Assembly (NCBI GenBank): GCA_905160935.1
Contig: CAJHZI010000254.1
Span: forward strand, 855,001 to 919,000
DNA length: 64,000 bases
Direction of reading: 5' to 3'
DNA from: Enchytraeus crypticus
Lineage: Eukaryota; Annelida; Clitellata; Enchytraeida; Enchytraeidae
In this document: piece after piece, positions 55,690 through 64,000 of the stretch
Layout: the number at the start of each line of letters is the position of its first letter
Position numbering within the stretch: the stretch's first letter is position 1
Notes under the pieces: generated by a model
Told to the model about the DNA's origin: nothing
Databases searched by the model: none
The model's input: only the letters and a program-made list of their open reading frames with translations
Position numbers and translations under genes: made by a program

Positions 55690-57405
55690 ATTTGTTTTCA
55701 TTCTCGGTATATGACGTAGAGATGGATAAATGTACAGATGCCGCAACAACAACAACAGGAACTTCTTTCGCTCTAAAAGTAATCTCATCAACTGAGGTGA
55801 TATCTGACAGCAGTTTCTCTCTCAGTTCAGCTGAGCCACAGGATTCCATCACGATGTTGTCTAATAGTTCTATATCAAAGCGTAAAGCCTTGTTCCAGTC
55901 GCCTAAACTTCAAAATAAGCAAAAATTCGGTCACCAAAAATACCGCGTGGTCTCATACGAGTCACGACAAATGGCACTACAGTGCTTCAACTGCCAGGGC
56001 TTCGCTCACCTTGCGCAAGACTGCACTGACCAACTGAAGTGCAGGAAATGTGGTCAACAGCACAAACACAACGAGTGCACAGCAGATAAACCAGTCTGTG
56101 CCAACTGTGGGGGTGAGCACAGAGCCTTAGACTACAGATGACCACATTTTCATCAGGAGAAAATGCTTCAAGAGACAACGAAGCTGTCGTACGCGAGCGC
56201 CGTCAAAAAAGGAGGTGACATGGTGGAATGCACCCGAATGGCCTCCTGTGCTGTGGCCACTACCATCACTTCACTGTTCATCAAGAGACTCAACGTAAAG
56301 GTGAGCGAATCGGATGTGTGCAACGATGTGGCACAAAACATAGCTCACTTCTATAAGTGCAGCATCTACGGAGAGCACGTCTTCTCCCCCTTCGTTCCAT
56401 AGCAAGAAGCCCATCAGGAATCCAAATGTCACATCCAAGCCACAACATGGATAAGCTCCACCTGATCCACATCAACGTCAATGGCCTCCGTAGCAGACTG
56501 ACAGAGCTACCTCCTCACTACCAAACCGGACATTGTTCTACTCAACGAGACAAAGCTCAACAACAAACTGATGCCGAAGGCTACAAGCTGGCATGTCGTC
56601 GAGATAGAGACGACGGCAAAGTCCGGGGTGGCAGGGTGGCCATTCTAGTCTCCAAAGCTTCTATCTTCGTCGATATCTCGCCTGACATTGACGACATGGC
56701 AGCCATTGAAATGTCAGCAGGTAACAGAAAGATAGCGATAGTAGCCTACTACTGCCCACCAGACAGAGACATGGAGCTAAACACGGCCGCCCTCGAGCAC
56801 TTCACCAATGGCTACGCTGAGATAATCATCGCTTGTGACCTCAACGCAAAACACCAGTTCTTTGGAAGCCGCCAAACCAACGCTCGAGGCGACCAACTGT
56901 TTGACTTCATCGAACAGAACAACCTCATTGTCTGCAACGAGCCCGATCAGACAACACTGCACTTAGCTCACAACGGATACACAGAATTAGTTGACTACTT
57001 CATAGCCTCACGTAGAATAACAGCTTTCATCTCAGACATCCACGTGGGCGATGATGTGAGCAGCGATCATCTGCCAGTCCATCTCCTTCTCCAGCTTCGA
57101 TGCAACATAAAGAACATTCCTGAGAGACGGGTTCGCATCCTGTCAAGATGTGACTGGCAGAGGTTCATCGAACTGCTCAACTCCTCAGCTGATTTGCTCA
57201 GTCACTTGCCACTTACCGACAAACTGTCCATTGACGAATGCTGTCGCAGCATAGCCTCATCGATCACCACCGCTATCGATGTGGCCTGCCCAAAAAGCAC
57301 AGTTAAAGACAGGATGTTCCGAGTGAGCAAGAAGACTCTGCAACTTATCAGACTCAAGCGCAAGCTCCGAAGATTGAGTCACAACTCTTTACTCTCGGAT
57401 TAAAT
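55690..57405 (+). pseudogene. Jockey-like LINE-E2, 5' half (ORF1 and endonuclease)
   Basis: ORF1 (55692-56140) has an N-terminus rich in Thr and Ser and then CFNCQGFAHLAQDC, CRKCGQQHKHNEC and CANCGGEHRALDYR, followed by a stop; LSYASAVKKGGDMVECTRMA continues in another frame. Compared with LINE-E1, sequence before the first knuckle is deleted (KFGHQKYRV). ORF2 starts with MDKLHLIHINVNGLRSRL (56449). After a frame break, the 56357-57401 frame gives VAYYCPPDRD, ACDLNAKHQFFGSRQTNARG and SSDHLPVHLL, the endonuclease active-site blocks, and the linker. It ends at 57402 before any reverse transcriptase. Confidence 0.87.
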
Positions 57406-57559
57406 TTATAATGCCCCTGATTAAACGTAAGTTACATGTTTAGAGTCTAATAAGACTTAATTTTAGCTAAGGATAACTTGTTTGATTTAATTATTTTCGA
57501 GAGTGATTTTGTATTTTGTAGACTGATTTAGCTGATACTTAGGCCTTAAGTACTTACAA

Positions 57560-58560
57560 AAAAGCCTCGGATTTACAAAAGAAAAGAATACTCCCGTAAA
57601 TTCGGTTATGACGAACAGTCTATGAATTTAGCTGTTAAGTGTGTGAAAGAAGATGGAATGAGCAATCGAAAAGCTGCTTTCATGTATGGCTTGAATAGAT
57701 CTACACTGATTAATCATCTTCAGAACCATAGATATGGCAAAGTTGGCAAGCCTTCCATACTAACACACAGCGAAGAATCGATAATTGTCCACGCGTTGAC
57801 GAAACTTGGAGACTGGGGCTTTGGCGTCGACCGTCATGCTGTAAAATTAATCGTCATGGATTATTTAAACAATTCTGGAAGATGTAATACCTTTACGAAT
57901 TGAATACCAGGAATTGATTGGATGTATGGCTTTGAAAATAGGTGGCGAAGTGAACTCACGCGACTTGTTGGCCAGTCGTTACGTGCTAACAGATTTTATG
58001 CATGTAATAAGCAGGTTATCGATGACTGCTTCAATAAACGATAAGCTGAGCTCAACAGTCGATAGACTTAATCTAGCCAATAAGCCGCAAAATATCTTCA
58101 ACGAGGATGAAATAGGATTTCAAACAGATATTGGAAGTAAAAAATCTTCTGCAAAAGAGGACTAAAAAATCCACCGCATAAAACAGTTGCTTCATCTACG
58201 AAAACCATGTATACAGTATAAATATGCAGTTCAGCACTTAACAATTTCTTACCTTTATAGGCAAATTTACAGATGAAAAGCTCACGAATGCCGTACCGTT
58301 AACACAGCCAGAAGTATCTACCAGTAACTCCGAGGTTTGGCATTCAGGTTCACAAAACAGAACTTAGGTGTGTCACATACTATTGTTAGACAATGTGGAG
58401 GTTTGAAAAACACTTTGCAGAAGATCACTTTGCCAAAACCCTTACTAAGTAAAGAGTAACGTGCAAAGATGTTGCTCGAGCACAAGCTATTGGGACTTGA
58501 GACTATGTGCTGAAAAGGAAAGGTTATAGGATACTTTTTACACCCAAGCATTTAAAGCCA
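57560..58560 (+). pseudogene. Pogo/Tigger-like transposase, internally deleted
   Basis: KPRIYKRKEYSRKFGYDE is followed by MNLAVKCVKEDGMSNRKAAF, YGLNRSTLINHL and KVGKPSILTHSEESIIVHAL (57622-57900), a psq-type helix-turn-helix and CENP-B-like N-terminal region. After a frameshift come DWMYGFENRWRSEL and ANKPQNIFNEDEIGFQTDIG (58075-58135), the block that carries the first catalytic Asp of DDE_1 transposases. Then come FCKRGLKNPPHKTVASSTKT and MYTV. The rest of the catalytic domain is missing, and only doubtful C-terminal sequence follows. Dead by stops and deletion. Confidence 0.78.
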
Positions 58561-59919
58561 GCGACCCGATCAAAACCATCAATATGAGGGAGATATCGTT
58601 TTACTAAAAACCATTTAAAAACTGGATTCCAACGGTTACAATCAAAACTGCATAGCATTTAGCAGTATCCCTTGCTACAGGGAAGTAGACTTAACACTTA
58701 GCTTATACCAGCATAATCTCTTAATTAATTAATATCATAAAATTGAAGACGTCAGCGAAAAAAGTGTACAGGTCCAATATTAAGAAAATGCAGATAAGTG
58801 AACCAGTACATTCATGGACTTATAAACTTTGCTTAAAGCTTCTAAAATGCTGGCTATAAGGTTGTAAGTCCAATACTTGATCAACCAGTAGAATATTCGA
58901 ACTGCAGATTTTAGTGAAAGAATTGCATAAGTCCATGCAACCAATGAAAACAAAAAGTTAGGTCACATGACAAATTTTATTGTTTATTTAACATTTATTG
59001 ACAAAAATCACAAATATTAAATGTCGACGGCGATGGAGGCTGAAAAAATAATAAAAAGAGGCAGAAAAAGATCAATTAATGAAGCAGAGTGGAAAAGAAA
59101 TAAGAAAATGAAGAATCTCGTAGCAGAAAGTATTAAGAATCTTATTACTGATATAATTATTATTATAAAACTTTGTTCATTATGAACAGCGATTTAGAAT
59201 AGCAGTTACTGTGTTTGAGTCTTTTGAGAAGTGTAGTATATCATGGGGTTTGATTCTATTATTTAAAGTTGACTAGTTATTTCTAAGATTATTCGATTAA
59301 TGTTATATATTCTAAATGTATAACAATGACTTAATTGGCGTGAAATACATCACGATGTAACATTTAACACGGCTAATATAACATAGCCATCGTCAAATAG
59401 AGATTCAACAATAATAATTGTATTATTTAGTAACGGTACTGGATTCTGACAAATTAGGTAATAATTAAGCATTATAACAGATTTATCAGAATTCAGTCAT
59501 ATGCCAACCTGCAAGATAAAAAAATCTTATACTACAAAAACAAGATACTACCTGTTATTAAACTGATATGACTTGCAAGAAATTGTTGTAATATAAAAAA
59601 TATGTTAATATATCAAATTAACATTGTTACAGGCCTCAATAATAACTTCACAATTTTATATCATTAATATTGATATGATATTAAATTATTAGCCGTCTGA
59701 TTTGGGCCTACCTAAGGATTGAACCACCTTAGGTTTAGTGTTGTAAAATGGCAACTAAAATAACCTTCTAGTAACTGTTATTAATGTACAGAAGTTGAAT
59801 GAAGGGTGCGTTGAGTCAGTAAATGCTTGTGCCTGTAAAAATATTATTATTATTTGTCTCTTAGCGACATTACGATGATTATTTATGCAGGTAAATTAAA
59901 TATCGGTCCAAGAGATATA
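58561..59919. other. AT-rich sequence between transposon remnants
   Basis: No recognised coding segment. It contains many TAATATTA-type runs and no clear inverted repeats that would mark an element end. Confidence 0.6.
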
Positions 59920-61545
59920 CCAAATTGCTGATTAAGCGCAAGGTTAAGCTATCGCCAGATGAAATCCTCCGTCTTCACACAACTTTCCACACTCTCAGTA
60001 GTCCATCACTTCAAATTGCGCATTTGCGCAGTTCTACAATTCACAAGAAAGCTGCACGACATCGACCTCGCAAACTTCCTGCCTCGTACAACCGACAAGT
60101 TTTAAAGTACAGTGTTGCCGGTAGTCATGGACCTGTTACTTTATGTAGGTCAGCCTATCTAGCTATTTTAAATATTAAACCAGCTAGACTTAGACGCAAA
60201 GTAACATCATCCCTTGGTAAGCTTAAAAGCATTGAGAATGGAAGAGGTCATCACGACAGATATAGCCGCACATCGGAAGATGTAAAGGACACGATGAGGG
60301 AATTTCTAACCAACTATCTATGTCGAGAATCTCATTATTCTCGCAATAAGCAAAAACACAAAAAATATCTGGACTCAACTCTATCAGTTGCTACTTTGTA
60401 TCAGTAGTTTATTGAAACAAATAATGACTGTAAGGAGTCAGAAAATATATTTAGACCGATATTCAACAGTGAATTCAACTACAGTTTTGGATCTCCTAGA
60501 TCTTACATTTGTTAAACATGTGAAAAATTAAAAATCGAAACAGATTCTGCAGTAAGAAAAGGAGACAAAGCTGCTGCAAAGAGTTTGGTTGACAGCATGA
60601 TCTACATTTACGAAAAGCTCAAGTCTTTTTCGATGAACTATTTGAATATACCGTTGAGAAACCAGAAAAAACTTTAGCTATTTGTATGGACTTTCAAACG
60701 AATCTCCCTCTTCCTGTAACAAACGTTAGTGGTGAATATTATAGACGACAGTTGTGGGTCCATAACTTTGGTAACGTAACTTCTGGTAAAACTACAATGT
60801 ACTGTTATGCGGAGAAATGCAGCTGCCAAGGGACCAAATGAAGTTATTTCGTGTTTAGATGATTACATAAAGAAACATAAGATGGATTCCCATGAGGTTC
60901 TCGTAGTCTTTGCGGACAACTGCTACAGTCAAAAGAAAAATAGATACATATTTTTGTTCTTAAACAATCTGGCTGCTCGAGGAGTATTCGAAGAGATCAT
61001 CGTGAACTATCCAATACCTGGACATTCAATGATGCCAATAGACAGATCATTTGCCGCAATCGAGAAAAGAAGAAAAACGCTAGAAAAACTCAGCAAGCCA
61101 GACGAGTGGGTAGAAATTATACAGTCTTGTAATGAAAGAAATCCTTTCGAAGTCATGTTCATTAAGCAGCCATTGCGCCTCGATCTGCAACCGAAAGACG
61201 TATATAGAATCATTACAGTACTGGACTGGAAGGCAGCAGCGGCGTCACGGGTGCAAGGTACATTTGCAATGGCGAATATCCGAACTGCACAATTTGTTTC
61301 AAACCGTAATACAGTAGATACAAGGGAATTGATGACTGGTACTTTTCAGCAGATGTCGTTAGGTAAGAAAGTAAATCACGCCGAGCAACTCTACGTCCAA
61401 CTGTTGCTTATGAGAAAGCGCTGGTAATAAAGGCAGCTGAGCTCAAAGATCTTCAGTATCTGCTAAAGTTCGTCGATACTCAAGTTGTTCAAAGTTCATT
61501 CTAAACTAATCTAATCAGTTATGATACTGTTATGGACAGTTCAGA
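59920..61545 (+). pseudogene. DUF7869-like gene, probably transposon-derived
   Basis: An intronless, collinear protein is spread over three frames. At 59925-60404 are LPASYNRQVLKYSVAGSHGP and VTLCRSAYLAILNIKPARLR, then KYLDSTLSVATLYQ. At 60440-60600 are NIFRPIFNSEFNYSFGSPRS and CEKLKIETDSAVRKGDKAA. At 60685-60840 are ICMDFQTNLPLPV, RRQLWVHNFGN and KTTMYCY. At 60840-61427 are NEVISCLDDYIKKH, VVFADNCYSQKKNRYIFLFL, IPGHSMMPIDRSFAAIEKRR and WVEIIQSCNERNPFEV. I recognise this as the widespread invertebrate family carrying DUF7869. The spaced acidic residues (MDFQ, ADNC, DRSF..IEK) would suit an RNase H-like transposase fold, which is my inference. Stops at 60405 and 60838 and frameshifts indicate a dead copy. 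Confidence 0.65.
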
Positions 61546-61667
61546 TGAAGTTGAATAGCTTTTATTTTTTCCTAGAAAATTTAATTCATTACCAACACGA
61601 CCCAAAATTGATTCTCGCCTACGAAGCCTGTATAGTGTTGAAAATGAGAAAATCATAAATATTCTCG

Positions 61668-61835
61668 ACAAAAGCTGGTAAAGCTAAGGTTAACGTCAGT
61701 TTCCTCACTCGAAAGCAATGTCAGTGACGGGCGAGCCCAGGATTTGAACCCGCACATACTGATCCGCGGTCGAGTGTCTCACCGACTTCGCCACTGGCTG
61801 GAGCCAGTGGCGAAGTCGGTAAGAAAAAAACTGAG
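61668..61835 (-). repeat. SINE-1 copy with inverted head
   Basis: Minus-strand order: head, CGGTGAGACACTCGACCGCG, ATCAGTATGTGCGGGTTCAA, CCTGGGCTCGCCCGTCACTG, TTTCGAGTGAGGAAACTGAC and TTAACCTTAGCTTTACCAGC. The head is preceded by its own inverted complement (CCGACTTCGCCACTGGCT pairs with AGCCAGTGGCGAAGTCGG across 61789-61823). Confidence 0.9.
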
Positions 61836-62540
61836 CGTGTCACTTTAACGGCAGCCTATTGGTCATCTCTGGGTACTGCTAGCTATATGAGTGTCACTGC
61901 ACATACAATCGATCCACTCACATCGGGCTTGAGTTCCTTTGCCCTCACTGTTAGTAAAGTTGAAGAGCGCCATTTCTCAGTTATCTGCTCCGAACATTTT
62001 AATAAAGTGGCCAGACTGTGGGGGACTTATGAGAAGGTGACTTCTCTGGGAACTGACAATGCCCACAACATGGTTAACGCAGTTGGCAAGACTCGGTTCC
62101 AGTATATGCCATGCATAGCTCATTCTCTTCAATTGTCAGTCGGTAGAGCACTAAGTGATGCGGTCATTGACAGGCTTCTAGCAAAGAGTCGTAAAATAGT
62201 TGATCATTTCAAGCACAGCCCTGCCAACACAGTAGAACTTCACCGTGAGCAGCATATCCTGAAACTGAGAGAGGAAGCTATGATACAAGATGTGGCAACG
62301 AAGTGGAATTCAACTCAGCTGATGAAGGAAAGGTTGGTGGCGAACCAGAAACCTGTGCTGGAGAATCCTGCTCATAAACATCAGTTGGCTTTACTTACAG
62401 ATATGAAGTGGGAGAAACTTCAAAAGCTAATCCCGTTACTTGAGCCGTCTCGCTATGCAACTCAACTTCTTGGCGATGACAATTACGTATCATGCTCTGT
62501 TGTGCTGCCAATGCTGTGCCATCTACAGTAGTAGAACACA
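61836..62540 (+). pseudogene. hAT transposase, central fragment
   Basis: The open frame to TAG at 62529 contains YWSSLGTASYMSVTAHTID upstream of its first ATG, then SLGTDNAHNMVNAVGKTR, MPCIAHSLQLSV, KSRKIVDHFKHSPANTVEL, IQDVATKWNSTQLMKERL and KLQKLIPLLEPSRYATQLL, all in the order of ZBED/hAT-type transposases. The BED zinc finger is missing, cut off at the SINE-1 edge, and the frame ends at VVLPMLCHLQ. Its C-terminal dimerisation part is probably the piece at 63755-64000. Confidence 0.85.
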
Positions 62541-62839
62541 CTCTTGAAAAGTATTTTTTTGGAATTTGAAAGCTCATTAAGCTACATAATTGGATGATTT
62601 CAGGTACATAGCTACAGCAATAGGTAAGACATGATTATCTCATAGCTTAAACACAATGGCAAAACTGTAACTAAAGAACAGGAAGAAGAACTGTTCTCTT
62701 GTTTACTTTTAATTGACAGAATTAATAAATTCAAAGTCAGTTGTTTATTTATAATTTGCTAATTTGATTGAGGACTAACGTCTAATTTAATGTAATGTTA
62801 TGTAATTACCGTAATAAATTGTTCTAACTGCTCAAGCTG

Positions 62840-63335
62840 CTATTTTCAGATAATTATGGGCAAAAAGGCCGATGTAAGTGATTTTGTTAAGGTCAAATTA
62901 TTGCATTGAAAAATGAAGGATATTCTCAGGCAGAGGTCTCAAAGCGTCTCAACATCTCAAGGCACGCACTTCAGAATGCACTACGATCATCGACAAATAA
63001 CAGTTCTCTGAATCTACGTAAAAACTGTGGTAGGAAGCGCAAGACAACACCAAGACAGGACCGCCTCCTAAAGGCAGCCGTTGTTCTTAGTTCTCAAGCT
63101 TCATCATCTCGACTAAACCAATCGGCTATAAATCAAGGAATTGATGTCGGTGCCAGGACAGTGAGAAGACGATTAACAAGCTAATTTAATCTGGTTGCAC
63201 GCCGTCCTGCCAAGAGGCCGTTGATGACAGAGAAGAAGAGACTGGCTCGGATAAAGTTCTGCAAGGACCTGATGAAAAAGACTGCAGATTGGTGGGACCG
63301 GGTATGTTCACTGATGAGAGTACATTCGCACAGTG
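62840..63335 (+). pseudogene. Tc1-like transposase, N-terminal half
   Basis: GKKADVSDFVK near 62858 is followed, after a one-base break, by MKNEGYSQAEVSKRLNISRH (62906 on), RKNCGRKRKTTPRQDRLL and VGARTVRRRLTS. A stop comes next, then NLVARRPAKRPLMTEKKRLA and RIKFCKDLMKKTADWWDR, and in the next frame MFTDESTFAQ with the first catalytic Asp. The two helix-turn-helix halves and the catalytic start are thus present. The element breaks at about 63335 before the remaining D and E. Confidence 0.85.
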
Positions 63336-63354
63336 TACATCAGCACAGAGTACA

Positions 63355-63427
63355 TCAGACGTCCCTGATCAGCAACATCTCTCGATGAGGATAGTGACGT
63401 TAAACCATTGTTATTATAATTATTATC
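63355..63427 (+). repeat. LINE-B 3' end, minimal copy
   Basis: GACGTCCCTGATCAGCAAC, CGATGAGGATAGTGACGTTA and AACCATTGTTATTATAATTA parallel the last 60 bp of LINE-B (GACGTCCCTGACTTCATCC, ATGAGGAAACAGACGTTAAA, then (TTA)n). Only the tail was inserted, or only it survives. It lies at the broken end of the Tc1 fragment. Confidence 0.7.
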
Positions 63428-63754
63428 TCAGATATAATGGCCAGAAATAGATTGACCTGGTATATATGTATACATGTATATGACATACATCTACATGTAT
63501 CTTCAGGAATCAGAGAAGGTAGACCTGATTAGACGTTGGATGCAGTGATTAAGAGGTTTAAGAAGGGACTGCAAGTAGGGGATTGAAGAATGATTTGGTT
63601 TGGGACAAGCAGGATTGTACACAGTGTACAGTGTACATCGTATAGTCGTATTCCTACCCTAGCTGAGCTAAGCTTAGGGTGGATAATGATGTTGATGAAC
63701 ATTATTAGTGTACATAATAATTAAGTTATTATTTGTTTTTGTGTGTAAAACCAG

Positions 63755-64000
63755 AGAAAACGATGAGAGCAAAGCTTATGTACGGGCTGTCGTCAGACTC
63801 TGAAGAAGAACCACTGTATTCTTTAGTTCACAAGGCGGAGTCACCGGCATTCAGTCGCTACAAGTCTCAACCACAGATTGACATTGGCTCATGTCCACTG
63901 GACTGGTGACGCATGCATGCAACATCACACAAAGTAGCCGCTACACTGGCCCTGAAATATTCGGGGACACCAGCGACATCAGTGCCTTGCGAGCACCCAT
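63755..64000 (+). pseudogene. hAT transposase C-terminal dimerisation region, running off the window
   Basis: The frame from ATG at 63763 reads MRAKLMYGLSSDSEEEPLYS, then IDIGSCPLDW, a TGA where a second Trp is normal, and in the same frame MHATSHKVAATLALKYSGTP, ATSVPCEHP. CPLxWW...H......A..YL..PATSVPSER is the signature of the hAT C-terminal dimerisation domain. The copy probably belongs to the hAT fragment at 61836-62540, with about 1.2 kb of other sequence in between. Confidence 0.8.

Noticed and set aside
57914-58165. A separate small gene of 83 codons
   Set aside because: It continues the pogo-like transposase (KPQNIFNEDEIGFQTD) in a shifted frame and is counted there.

Overview
The window looks like nuclear DNA of an invertebrate animal, probably marine. 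It is AT-rich and gene-poor, its genes are split by GT-AG introns, and it is full of transposon remnants and tandem repeats. The sequence alone does not fix a phylum. Two genes could be assembled exon by exon with consistent phase. The first is the 3' part of a Nup37 nuclear-pore gene (+ strand, six exons from 186 to 8601; earlier exons lie left of the window). The second is a complete RhoBTB gene (- strand, nine coding exons from 47197 to 37519, 702 codons). A third, unrecognised reading frame (12263-12679, -) predicts a one-pass membrane protein and is probably real. I see no functional link among the three.

Layout. 1-8.7 kb: Nup37. Its 5.1-kb intron holds a palindromic MITE, a decayed transposase-like gene, a mariner with long inverted repeats, and an antisense LINE. 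8.7-12.3 kb: SINE, hairpin and LINE fragments, then a 31-bp minisatellite against the stop of the membrane-protein frame. 12.9-37 kb: a large intergenic region with 20-, 49-, 14- and 17/18-bp tandem arrays, an alternating inverted repeat at 15.6-16.2 kb, and two inverted satellite arrays around a 1.8-kb core (22.6-25.6 kb). 37.3-47.2 kb: RhoBTB, with LINE and SINE copies in its introns. 48-64 kb: a stack of mobile elements with no host gene seen. In order these are an antisense LINE, a CR1-like LINE (A) interrupted by a second CR1/L2-like LINE (B), two zinc-knuckle LINE 5' halves (E1, E2), a pogo/Tigger-like transposase, a DUF7869-like gene, and a hAT split around Tc1 and LINE-B pieces.

Repeat families named here. 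SINE-1 is tRNA-like, and its 3' end resembles the 3' end of LINE-B. SINE-2 is a second tRNA-like family. LINE-C has a (TGAT)n tail and LINE-D a (GAT)n tail.

The strongest observations are the shared LINE/SINE 3' end, the self-complementary head of SINE-1, the foldback-like pair of inverted satellite arrays, minisatellites that start at the stop codon of all three host reading frames (two with a 41-bp period), and the LINE-in-LINE insertion that makes a chimeric reverse-transcriptase frame. All mobile-element coding regions seen are broken by stops, frameshifts or truncation. Family names come from remembered motifs and were not checked by database search.
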